9,185 nucleotides of DNA from JAQBQZ01 sp964554765 (GCA_964554765.1 CAZKPS010000020.1:1-9185), one strand, 5' to 3'; shown: positions 1 to 5,799, numbered from the stretch's first letter. Made by a program: numbers and translations. Notes: a model not told the origin generated them from the letters alone.

Positions 1-2
1 AT

Positions 3-371
3 ATTCTGTCCTATCCAGAAAGCCAGTTTCTTCCCGGACAGGCGCAATTCTTCAAAACGACCGATGGCCGTATCACCATCAAGTATTTCATTCTCAGACG
101 GCCAGACGGCCAAATCCGCGCGGCGTTCGATGCCTGCGAGGTCTGCTGGCCCGCCGGATTCGGCTATCAAGAGGAAGGCGACGATCTTATCTGCTACAAG
201 TGTGGGCGTCATTTTTCTATCAAAGAGATTGGCAATGTTCAAGGCGGCTGCAATCCGGTAAAATTAAAGATTCGGATCGAGGCTCAAAAAGTGATCATTC
301 TGCGCCAAGATTTGCTGGATGGGCGCAAATATTTTGATTTTTCCAAACAAGATTACGCGTTCCACCAATAA
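3..371 (+). CDS. DUF2318/FtrD-like Cys-rich protein, C-terminal part
   Basis: This is a 5'-partial gene; the frame is open from the window edge to a TAA, giving 122 visible residues. It resembles the C-terminal domain of DUF2318 (FtrD-like) proteins, which are membrane-associated, probably metal- or Fe-S-binding, and often occur with iron-permease systems. The signature is visible in order: FDACEVC around residues 42-48, GYQEEGDDLIC at 54-64 leading into CYKCG, then GGCNP at 81-85, and DLLDGRKYF near residue 111. Family members usually end a few residues after that last motif, so the final residues here (about 112-122) probably come from unrelated DNA. The stretch is GC-rich (about two thirds GC in row 121-180), unlike everything downstream. 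Its end overlaps the opposite-strand glycosyltransferase by 77 bases, which two intact genes would be unlikely to do. The family call is fairly firm; the true C-terminus is uncertain. Confidence 0.75.
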   Translation: MLSYPESQFLPGQAQFFKTTDGRITIKYFILRRPDGQIRAAFDACEVCWPAGFGYQEEGDDLICYKCGRHFSIKEIGNVQGGCNPVKLKIRIEAQKVIILRQDLLDGRKYFDFSKQDYAFHQ

Positions 372-951
372 ATGTTTTTGATTTGTAACCAATTCTTACA
401 TCGTGCATTCCATAGAAATTTTCAACAATTTTTGTTTTTGAAATATCAATACCATACGCAGCCTGCCAAATATCTCTTTGCCACTTTGTACTAAAAATTA
501 TTTTTTCTGCATTATTTAAAACCTTTTTTGTTATTTTAAAAACCAACTTTTCCTTTTGATTAAAAAGGTTTATCTCGGTACTATAGAAATTTTTAAAGAG
601 AATCTTTTTCTTTGTTCTCTCCACATATGATTCCCAAAGAAAGTCACCCCCAGTTCTGACTGTGTATGTTTTGCCCAGCAGTTTACAAAGGACCATTATC
701 GGAAACGCCACACTAAATGTATCCAGAACAAGAATAAAATCAGCACGAACAACTGCAAAAAAAGACTTTATGGCAAAATAGATATGTCGAAGCCCTGTCG
801 GAAGCTTATGCTCAAAAGAAAAATATTTTACCGTTACATCATAACCCTCTTTTTTCCAGATCTCTTCGATGTTTTTGGCATACTCAGCTGGACCGCCGAG
901 CTGAGGAGGATAAATACCAGTTGCGATTAAAATATTTTTTATCTTTTTCAC
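295..951 (-). CDS. GT4-like glycosyltransferase, C-terminally truncated
   Basis: A GT-B fold, GT4-type sugar transferase that would transfer a sugar from a nucleotide donor to a cell-envelope acceptor. The N-terminal Rossmann half is present: a beta strand then YPPQLGGPAEYA at residues 14-25 (glycine-rich acceptor-side loop), LVLDTFSVAFP near 74-84, and VENFYG then RNLVWKN, the linker that opens the donor domain. Only 218 residues are encoded, against roughly 370-400 for the family, so the donor-binding domain with its EX7E motif is absent. The last dozen or so residues are read from the GC-rich DNA beyond the break and should not be trusted. The start is GTG (949-951), 4 bases after the murC stop, with no clear ribosome-binding site, so it was probably co-transcribed with murD and murC. 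As it stands it should be inactive, or it is an artefact of a wrong join. Confidence 0.75.
   Translation of the reverse strand: MKKIKNILIATGIYPPQLGGPAEYAKNIEEIWKKEGYDVTVKYFSFEHKLPTGLRHIYFAIKSFFAVVRADFILVLDTFSVAFPIMVLCKLLGKTYTVRTGGDFLWESYVERTKKKILFKNFYSTEINLFNQKEKLVFKITKKVLNNAEKIIFSTKWQRDIWQAAYGIDISKTKIVENFYGMHDVRIGYKSKTFIGGTRNLVWKNQNICAHPANLGAE
326..345. other. Composition break truncating two genes
   Basis: The DUF2318-like homology on the + strand runs to about base 335 (the GRKYF motif), while the glycosyltransferase homology on the - strand is recognisable only down to about bases 326-345 (WKNQN). GC falls from about 67% in row 121-180 to 32% in row 421-480. The join lies in an AT-rich stretch around aaatattttgattttt. 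Both genes lose their family similarity at the same place, so this is a rearrangement breakpoint or an assembly chimera rather than a normal gene boundary. The sequence alone cannot say which. Confidence 0.6.
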
Positions 952-955
952 CTGC

Positions 956-2260
956 TTACTTAATTAGAATTTCGGCCAACTCCCCAATACTTCCCGCCCC
1001 CATTGTAATAACGACATCAGTATCAGTTGTTGTTTCGTGTATTCTCTTTGCAATGTTTTCAAATTCAGAAATATAAAACGCGTTTTGGTTTTTTTCTTTT
1101 ATCTTGTCTATGAGTAGTCCACTTGAAATACTGCCATCAAACTTTTCTCGAGCAGCATAAATATCAGTGAGATACACAGTATCGAATTGTGCAAGCACTT
1201 CAGCAAAACTTTCAAAATGCTCTTTTGTTCTTGAGTAGAGATGAGGTTCAAAAACAACAGTTATTTTCTTGTCTGGAAAAGCTTCTCGAGCACCATTAAG
1301 TGTCGCTTTTATCTCATGAGGATGATGTGCATAATCATCATATACAAGTGCACCAGTCGAAGTTGTACCTTTGTACTCAAATCGTCTCCAAGTGCCCCCA
1401 AAGCTCTTTAGAGCCTCTTTAGCGGCAGGAAGTGCAATACCTAGATACGAGGAAACCGCGAGTGCCACAGAGGCATTCTGCTTGTTATGAAGACCTGGTA
1501 CTTTGAGCCCTAAACTCATATCCAAAAAAGCTCGGGAATCAATAACTTTTTTTCCACATCCTTCTACAGCTTTTACAGAGTTTTCATCGAGCATATCCGC
1601 AATGACGATTCCATCTGGTGGAAGTTTTGCGATAAATTCCTTAAATGATGCAATGATGTTTTCTACATTTCCATAAAAATCGAGATGATCTGCATCAATG
1701 TTTGTAATACAGACAACAGACGGATTGATATTCAAAAAAGATTTTTTATATTCACAAGATTCTGCGACGAGATAATCACTTGTCCCTGGAATGAAGTTTG
1801 TTTTCTCCACCACTTCATCATGTTCATATTTCATAAGAGACCCTACAATCACTGACGGAGAAAGTCCGAGCTTTATCATCATATGAGCAATCATCGCTGT
1901 TGTTGTCGTCTTGCCGTGAGTTCCGCAGATTGCAATTGTTTTTTTACTCTTTGATACTTCACCGAGCATTTGAGCGTAACTCAAGACTGGAAGTCCGAGT
2001 TCTCGAGCTTTTACGAGTTCAATATTGTCTTCTGGGGTTGCAAGTGTATATACTACCGCTTCAATGTCAGGTGTGATGTGCGATTCGTGATATCCCTCAT
2101 ATGTAGGGACACCAGCTTTGACTAGTCCCTCTCGATTTGAGAAGCCGGTATCACTTCCTGAAACATCTTTACCCTCGTGTTTAAATAGGAGCGCCAGAGC
2201 AGACATCCCTATACCGCCGATACCGAGAAAATACACCTTTTTTAGATTACTTATATCCAT
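956..2260 (-). CDS. murC: UDP-N-acetylmuramate--L-alanine ligase MurC
   Basis: Cytoplasmic ATP-dependent ligase that adds L-Ala to UDP-MurNAc, the first amino acid step of peptidoglycan precursor synthesis. Counting from the ATG at 2260 (434 residues, normal for MurC): FLGIGGIGMSALA around 11-23 (N-terminal nucleotide-sugar domain), the P-loop GTHGKTTTT at 113-121, AESCEY at 167-172, NIDADHLDFYGN at 187-198, the MurC signature DDYAHHPHE at 308-316, FEPHLYSRT at 337-345 and GAGSIGEL at 421-428. All three Mur-ligase domains are intact. The frame stays open to a TTG at 2281, which would add seven residues (MWYYITQ). I prefer the ATG because known MurC proteins begin just before the GIGGIG loop; neither start has a Shine-Dalgarno sequence. 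It lies downstream of murD (29 bases from the ATG) and 4 bases upstream of the glycosyltransferase, so an operon is likely. Confidence 0.95.
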   Translation of the reverse strand: MDISNLKKVYFLGIGGIGMSALALLFKHEGKDVSGSDTGFSNREGLVKAGVPTYEGYHESHITPDIEAVVYTLATPEDNIELVKARELGLPVLSYAQMLGEVSKSKKTIAICGTHGKTTTTAMIAHMMIKLGLSPSVIVGSLMKYEHDEVVEKTNFIPGTSDYLVAESCEYKKSFLNINPSVVCITNIDADHLDFYGNVENIIASFKEFIAKLPPDGIVIADMLDENSVKAVEGCGKKVIDSRAFLDMSLGLKVPGLHNKQNASVALAVSSYLGIALPAAKEALKSFGGTWRRFEYKGTTSTGALVYDDYAHHPHEIKATLNGAREAFPDKKITVVFEPHLYSRTKEHFESFAEVLAQFDTVYLTDIYAAREKFDGSISSGLLIDKIKEKNQNAFYISEFENIAKRIHETTTDTDVVITMGAGSIGELAEILIK

Positions 2261-2289
2261 TTGGGTAATATAATACCACAAAATCCGAC

Positions 2290-3642
2290 TTAGAGAGACT
2301 TAATTATCTTCAAAAATTCATCGTTTCTTTCGTATTCATTTTTGAAAAGTCCGAAGGATGCAAATGCAGGACTGAACAACACAACATCTCCTGGTTGTGA
2401 TTGCTTAACAGCCTCTATGATTGCTTCAGATAAGTTTTGAGCGGGAGTCATTTTCGCTTTCAGTTTAGAGCTGCCAGCTGTCAGCTTTTGGGAACCGGAA
2501 CCGGGTAAGAGAATGATAGATTTGCAAATTTGATTTATTTTTTCCATAAGCTCGTTCAGTTCGAGTCCTTTATCACTTCCTCCTGCTATAAGGATTATGT
2601 TTCGAGTTTCGAATTTCGGATTTAATGCTTCCAAAGCAACTTCGGTCGCCTTTGGTGTTGTAGCATTATTATCATTGTAAATCTTCACGCCATTTATTTC
2701 TTTTACAAATTGAAGTCGACCTTCCACCCCACCAAATGTCTCTACCCCTATTTTAATATCATCTTCACTGATTCCAAGTGCCCGACAAGTTTCTATAGCA
2801 CACGCAATATTGAGCTTATTATGTTCACCTAAAAGATGACTACTCCAATTATCTGGAACATTTTTTGTATTTACAATTTTTACTTTTGAATTTAATTTTT
2901 GATTTTTGAATTCTGACTTCTGACTTACCTCTTCACCTACAATAAGATAGTCTCCCTCTTTCTGATATTTAAAAATATTCGCCTTATCGTCAAAATACTT
3001 ATCCAAATCACCTCCGTAGTAGTTTAGATGATCTGGCATAAATGTAGTAAACACTCCGATATGTGGAGAGATTTTACTATCTCCAAACCCCTGAAGCTGC
3101 CAACTATCGAGTTCGAGCACCACAATCTCGGGAGGTTGAATCTCCCGAAAGCTTGAAATAAAAGGTAATGTTGCCATATCTCGAACATTTCCCCCTAGAA
3201 TAGTTTTCTTGCCTGCAGTTTTCAAAATATGGTTTATGAGATGAGTAACTGTTGATTTACCACGGGTTCCTGTAACACCGATAGTTACAACACTAGGTGG
3301 AAGTAGTTTGCAAAAAAGTGAAGAATCCATCTCAATTGGAATATTGTTCTTAAGAGCCTCCTCTATATATATTGAATCGAGTGGGACACCTGCACCTTTC
3401 AAAATAAAATCCCTGTCTCTAAAATCTTCGAGACGATGTCCTCCGAGATGAAGTGTAATATTTGGATATCCTTTTAGTTTTTCTACAGAAGTTTTGAGTT
3501 CTTCTTCTGACTTTATATCAGTTATAATAAGCTCTGCTCCGCATTCAGCCAAGAAAATAGCATCACCAAGACCTCTTCCGAGAAGTCCTAGCCCCAATTG
3601 AGTAATTTTTTTTCTTTTGAAATATTCTTTGTAGTTAAACAT
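2290..3642 (-). CDS. murD: UDP-N-acetylmuramoylalanine--D-glutamate ligase MurD
   Basis: Cytoplasmic ATP-dependent ligase that adds D-Glu to UDP-MurNAc-L-Ala, the step after MurC. It has 450 residues, with GLGLLGRG at 17-24 (N-terminal domain), the P-loop GVTGTRGKST at 122-131, ELDSWQL at 177-183, PDHLNYYGG at 203-211, NDNNATTPKA at 323-332, LIAGGSDKGLELNEL at 351-365 and the MurD C-terminal signature FSPAFASFGLFKNEYERNDEF at 423-443. Two positions differ from the textbook motifs: NDSKAT reads NDNNAT (Lys to Asn), and SSFQL reads DSWQL. The gene carries low-complexity repeat-like patches encoding residues 239-258, 340-348 and 384-398, and a short hairpin near residues 165-172; all are in frame. 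Start ATG, with no Shine-Dalgarno sequence. It is the first gene of the murD-murC-glycosyltransferase cluster, divergent from the + strand gene at 3822. Confidence 0.93.
   Translation of the reverse strand: MFNYKEYFKRKKITQLGLGLLGRGLGDAIFLAECGAELIITDIKSEEELKTSVEKLKGYPNITLHLGGHRLEDFRDRDFILKGAGVPLDSIYIEEALKNNIPIEMDSSLFCKLLPPSVVTIGVTGTRGKSTVTHLINHILKTAGKKTILGGNVRDMATLPFISSFREIQPPEIVVLELDSWQLQGFGDSKISPHIGVFTTFMPDHLNYYGGDLDKYFDDKANIFKYQKEGDYLIVGEEVSQKSEFKNQKLNSKVKIVNTKNVPDNWSSHLLGEHNKLNIACAIETCRALGISEDDIKIGVETFGGVEGRLQFVKEINGVKIYNDNNATTPKATEVALEALNPKFETRNIILIAGGSDKGLELNELMEKINQICKSIILLPGSGSQKLTAGSSKLKAKMTPAQNLSEAIIEAVKQSQPGDVVLFSPAFASFGLFKNEYERNDEFLKIIKSL
2456..2491 (-). repeat. AGCTGACAGCTGGCAGCT-type repeat patch in murD
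   Basis: Read on the - strand, this stretch holds imperfect tandem units built on AGCTGACAGCTGGCAGCTC, followed by AAACTGAAAGC. It encodes SQKLTAGSSKLKAKM at residues 384-398, a Ser/Lys-rich loop in a variable part of the MurD C-terminal domain. The patch is in frame and does not interrupt the conserved motifs. It looks like a short expansion or insertion between conserved blocks. Confidence 0.45.
2599..2624 (-). repeat. CCGAAATTCGAAACTCGAAA-type repeat patch in murD
   Basis: On the - strand the bases read as near-repeats of a CGAAA/TTCGAAACTC unit. They encode the NPKFETRN segment at residues 341-348, just before the conserved LIAGGSDKG block. A similar unit (AATTCGAAGC next to AAACACGAAATC) occurs in the intergenic hairpin at about 7071-7109, which suggests a dispersed element family. 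Confidence 0.45.
2879..2931 (-). repeat. AGTCAGA/ATTCAAAA-type repeat patch in murD
   Basis: On the - strand this is a run of degenerate 7-9-base units: AGTCAGA twice, then ATTCAAAAATCAAAAATTA, then ATTCAAAAGTAAAAA. It encodes a Lys/Asn/Ser-rich loop (SQKSEFKNQKLNSKVKIVN) at residues 240-258 of MurD, between the central-domain strand DYLIVGEE and the conserved LGEHNKLNIA. Most MurD proteins have a short turn here, so I infer an in-frame insertion. Confidence 0.55.
3128..3148. repeat. Short palindromic hairpin inside murD
   Basis: A perfect 7-bp inverted repeat, TCGGGAG (3128-3134) and CTCCCGA (3142-3148), encloses a 7-base loop, gttgaat. It is GC-rich compared with its surroundings and encodes REIQPPE at about residues 166-172 of MurD, in the stretch before ELDSWQL. 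It may be an embedded palindromic unit rather than a working terminator, since no T tract follows on either strand. Confidence 0.45.
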
Positions 3643-3679
3643 AAGCTAATATTATCACGCAAAAAAACCCAAGAATGGA

Positions 3680-3708
3680 TTGACAAAGTAATAATATTGT
3701 AATATGGT
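3680..3708 (+). promoter_or_regulatory. Sigma-70-like promoter for the + strand orphan gene
   Basis: A perfect TTGACA (3680-3685) is followed, after a 17-base spacer, by TATGGT (3703-3708; 4 of 6 matches to TATAAT). Transcription would start near 3715, giving a leader of about 107 bases that contains the 3754-3801 hairpin before the ATG at 3822. No equally good promoter is visible for murD in the opposite direction. Confidence 0.5.
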
Positions 3709-3753
3709 TTAATGAGTTATGCAGTCCTTCGACAAGGTAATGGATGCTGTAAA

Positions 3754-3801
3754 TTGAAGCAGCTTATTGTATTCAATTTTGAATATAATAAGCTGCTTCA
3801 A
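3754..3801 (+). promoter_or_regulatory. 23-bp hairpin in the leader of the orphan gene
   Basis: The arms are 3754-3776 (beginning TTGAAGCAGCTTATT) and 3779-3801 (ending AATAAGCTGCTTCAA), with two bases between them. The only imperfection pairs G3769 with T3786. In a + strand transcript this is a G-U wobble, whereas in a - strand transcript it would be a C-A mismatch, which favours a role in + strand RNA. The hairpin ends 20 bases before the start codon and has no following T tract, so it is not a standard terminator. It could be a translational or processing element, an operator, or the trace of a palindromic insertion. Confidence 0.6.
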
Positions 3802-3821
3802 ACAACACAGCACACCTCACC

Positions 3822-4391
3822 ATGAACAACCTTAAAAACTTCCTAGCAACTCTAGCGATGAACCCTAGTAAAAAAGGAGGGCGCCGTCAACAGATTTGGG
3901 ATCGAATCATTCTACCTGCAAGCACCGAATTTGAGGGAATGAATCCAAATCGAACTGGTATTTACCTGCAGGCAACTTTTTTCAGAGGAGGAACAACCAT
4001 CTGCAGTACAATATGTTCTCAGCTTGGAAACATCCATCCAAAGAATGTTTTTTTTGCCGCAGAAAAGACTTGGCGCTTGTGGCAATACAATGGTAACTTT
4101 GCTAGCGAAAGCGCAGACCTGCTCCGCGATAGTTATACTGGACTTGAGTGGGCAGAACTAAAGGCAATCAAGTTTGGTGGGGCTATCAAAATTCGTCACA
4201 AGAAATCTGATGACACCGCCATCCTTGCCGTGTCTGGACTACACCCTTACATGGACGAAGCCAGTGCATACGGATTTGCTCAAACATTCAAAGAGTTGGA
4301 CGACCTAGTCTTGTTACCATGCATAAATAACCCCGCAATCGACCACACACTTACGGTGTTTAACGAGAACAGGAATTTGTTTAAGCTGTAA
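3822..4391 (+). CDS. Uncharacterised 189-residue protein
   Basis: I do not recognise this gene. The ATG gives a soluble 189-residue product with no signal peptide and no membrane segment. It starts with a basic stretch (NPSKKGGRRQQIWDR, residues 14-28), continues with a beta-rich segment containing two cysteines (TTICSTICSQ, about 58-67), and ends in a mixed alpha/beta region. The part with GGAIKIRH followed by AILAVSGLHPYMDEASAYGFAQ (about 118-153) faintly recalls the C-terminal GG-P-I / GAIGVSG..DE..A pattern of HbpS/GlcG-type (DUF336) proteins; this is a weak, by-eye likeness. It is the only complete + strand gene, and at about 50% GC in rows such as 3841-3900 it is richer than its flanks. 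No Shine-Dalgarno sequence precedes it; the leader actually reads CACCTCACC. It has a promoter and hairpin of its own and a possible terminator, so it is probably a single-gene unit. Confidence 0.75.
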   Translation: MNNLKNFLATLAMNPSKKGGRRQQIWDRIILPASTEFEGMNPNRTGIYLQATFFRGGTTICSTICSQLGNIHPKNVFFAAEKTWRLWQYNGNFASESADLLRDSYTGLEWAELKAIKFGGAIKIRHKKSDDTAILAVSGLHPYMDEASAYGFAQTFKELDDLVLLPCINNPAIDHTLTVFNENRNLFKL

Positions 4392-4422
4392 TTTTGATTT
4401 TTCAGTACCCTTGTTATATCCA

Positions 4423-4456
4423 CCCGTTTTGCTTGCGCATCTCGGGATTTTTATTT
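4423..4456 (+). terminator. Possible intrinsic terminator after the orphan gene
   Basis: CCCG (4423-4426) pairs with CGGG (4443-4446), and an inner TGC/GCA stem closes a TTGC loop; symmetric three-base internal loops (ttt and tct) separate the two stems. The structure is followed directly by ATTTTTATTT. It lies 32 bases past the stop codon. The stem is short and interrupted, so the call is tentative. The rest of the 122-base gap to 4513 is AT-rich and holds no gene I can support. Confidence 0.35.
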
Positions 4457-4513
4457 TCATAATTTTCATTTATATACGATATTTAGATAGTTTTGAGACA
4501 TCGCCACCCTATC

Positions 4514-5284
4514 CTAATAAAAAATAAAATCTTTAAAATAAATTTTTTCGTCTTTTTTCGGTGCCCAAGTCTCATCGTTTCCACCAAAAAAAGTTGTGAA
4601 TTTAAATGTATCAATTCCGAACGAAAGATCATTTCTAAATTTCAAATTAATATTTAGTACCTCACTTCCATCAAGCCACGAAATTATTTTACCATCATCT
4701 TTCCCGGGCGTATTCATTTTAACGAATGTTTTCAAAGTAAACCATTTGTTTGGAATGAGATAAACACGATCCTTAAAATGTGTATTCATAGACTTCCACA
4801 TCCCCTTTTCAATTGACATATTTTTATTATCTCCATTTGTCCATATGAAATCTTTACCCCATCTTCCATCTTTACCGATATAGTAAACATATTGGACCAA
4901 TAATCCAAGTTCTCTCCACATAACACGGGCGGAAAATCCGTCAGCATTCTCAACACTTGCTCCACCTGCAGGTCCAGTACCACCAAAGAGGCCTGGAAAT
5001 TTGCCTCCGCGAACAAAATCAAAATTTTCTGGAAGCCTTACTTTATATTCAACTGTATATTCGTCATAAGACTTATCAAAGTTAACGTTCCATTTAACCA
5101 TTGAATCGTCACTTATTTTACCTTTAAGATAAGTAACCTCAAGAACATTTTCACCTTCTATATCAACAATACTACAAAGACCCTCATCTACACCTTTAAC
5201 ACCAGAAACCTCGCCCCACACATCCTTAAGTGAAGTCTCAGTGAGTATACCTAGAGGTATATTTTTGAGATTTATTTCTTTCAT
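4514..5284 (-). CDS. Family 14 polysaccharide lyase-like protein
   Basis: It resembles PL14 lyases (alginate and glucuronate-polymer lyases such as Chlorella virus vAL-1), jelly-roll enzymes that cleave uronate polysaccharides by beta-elimination. Typical blocks occur in order over 256 residues: GGKFPGLFGGTGPAGGA (93-109), DGFSARVMWR (115-124), QYVYY (131-135), WFTLKTFVKMNTPGKDDG (181-198), WLDG (203-206), and FTTFFGGNDETWAPKKDE (229-246). Lys95, Ser118, Arg120, Tyr132 and Tyr134 match, from memory, the vAL-1 catalytic set Lys197/Ser219/Arg221/Tyr233/Tyr235, including the spacing from Ser to the Tyr pair. There is no signal peptide or anchor, and the upstream gene ends 9 bases before, so a longer start is ruled out; secretion is unexplained. 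It is the last gene of the 7032-4514 cluster. Some rows are near 30% GC. The fold assignment is good; the substrate is unknown. Confidence 0.75.
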   Translation of the reverse strand: MKEINLKNIPLGILTETSLKDVWGEVSGVKGVDEGLCSIVDIEGENVLEVTYLKGKISDDSMVKWNVNFDKSYDEYTVEYKVRLPENFDFVRGGKFPGLFGGTGPAGGASVENADGFSARVMWRELGLLVQYVYYIGKDGRWGKDFIWTNGDNKNMSIEKGMWKSMNTHFKDRVYLIPNKWFTLKTFVKMNTPGKDDGKIISWLDGSEVLNINLKFRNDLSFGIDTFKFTTFFGGNDETWAPKKDEKIYFKDFIFY

Positions 5285-5293
5285 ATTATTTAA

Positions 5294-5794
5294 TTATAAA
5301 ATATGATCTTTTCCTAGTATATGAGAGAGACTTTCAATTCCGGCTTTATGTAAATTCATCTCTTGAAACTGATGCACAGACTGACAACATTCACTAAAAA
5401 TAAATACCTCGAATCCTAAATCAAATAGTTGCATTGCAGTCACAAGTATCGAGACATCCGTATAAATACCTGTAAGATATATTTTTCTATATGAATTTTT
5501 ATTAATAAAATTCAGCAACCCTTCATTTAAAATCGAGTACGTCTTATGACGAAAAATATTAAGAACATATTGATCAAATTCTCTTAATATTTTTTGGTTC
5601 TCTAGTGCTTGAAATTTAGGCCATTGCAATTGCTTTTCAAATAATGAATCTTTCTCATCATAAAATTGTGTGAATGCCACATTTTCACAACCGAATTCTT
5701 TAATTTTCTCAATAACACTATGGATTATCGATTCAGTCTTTTCATATCTAAAACCTTCTTGCATATCTATAATAATGAGTAATTTTTTATCCAT
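5294..5794 (-). CDS. Isochorismatase-like hydrolase, Cys replaced by Ser
   Basis: A cytoplasmic Rossmann-like hydrolase of the isochorismatase/nicotinamidase superfamily, 166 residues, slightly short for the family. It shows the opening LLIIIDMQEGF with the catalytic Asp at 10, a Lys at 84 in RHKTYS, and the motif TGIYTDVSILVTAMQLFDLGFEV (108-130). The cysteine hydrolases have Cys where this protein has Ser115 (codon TCG). Asp10 and Lys84 remain, so it may be a non-cysteine member, as in isochorismatase-type vinyl-ether hydrolases, or it may be inactive. The next cysteines (136-137) fall outside the active-site position. The gene is very AT-rich (11 of 60 GC in row 5461-5520). It starts 5 bases after the glycosyltransferase stop and ends 9 bases before the lyase start, so these three are probably one transcript. 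Substrate unknown. Confidence 0.85.
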   Translation of the reverse strand: MDKKLLIIIDMQEGFRYEKTESIIHSVIEKIKEFGCENVAFTQFYDEKDSLFEKQLQWPKFQALENQKILREFDQYVLNIFRHKTYSILNEGLLNFINKNSYRKIYLTGIYTDVSILVTAMQLFDLGFEVFIFSECCQSVHQFQEMNLHKAGIESLSHILGKDHIL

Positions 5795-5799
5795 ATTAA

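Noticed and set aside
64..261. 65-residue + strand open frame in the GC-rich left end
   Set aside because: It lies in a different frame from the DUF2318-like gene, whose CxxC motifs and GGCNP show the true frame; the alternative is Ser/Arg/Ala-rich with no recognisable motif.
2456..3148. Possible CRISPR array from the several repeat-like patches in murD
   Set aside because: The patches differ in sequence, are not evenly spaced, have no unique spacers, and are translated as part of MurD; no cas gene is present.
4414..4484. - strand short frame ending YENKNPEMRKQNGWI, resembling a protein tail
   Set aside because: The peptide looks natural, but it has no start of its own and no upstream coding continuation, and I cannot tie it to a family. 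It could be a gene remnant but is unsupported.
3660..4513. Orphan gene plus hairpin as an insertion sequence or mobile element
   Set aside because: No matching terminal inverted repeats at both ends, no target-site duplication and no transposase motif were found; the hairpin is a single local palindrome.
4405..4527. Hydrophobic + strand frame (LLYPPVLLAHLGIFIFIIFIYI) after the orphan gene, a possible small membrane protein
   Set aside because: It has no ATG, only a TTG start, and the hydrophobicity follows from ATTTTTATTTTCATAATTTT composition; it also overlaps the end of the lyase gene.
4786..5022. 78-residue - strand frame inside the lyase gene
   Set aside because: It is in another frame of a gene whose PL14 motifs are continuous; a shadow.
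5294..5794. Nicotinamidase (PncA) assignment
   Set aside because: The catalytic Cys and the metal-binding His pattern of nicotinamidases are not present, so a specific substrate name is not justified.
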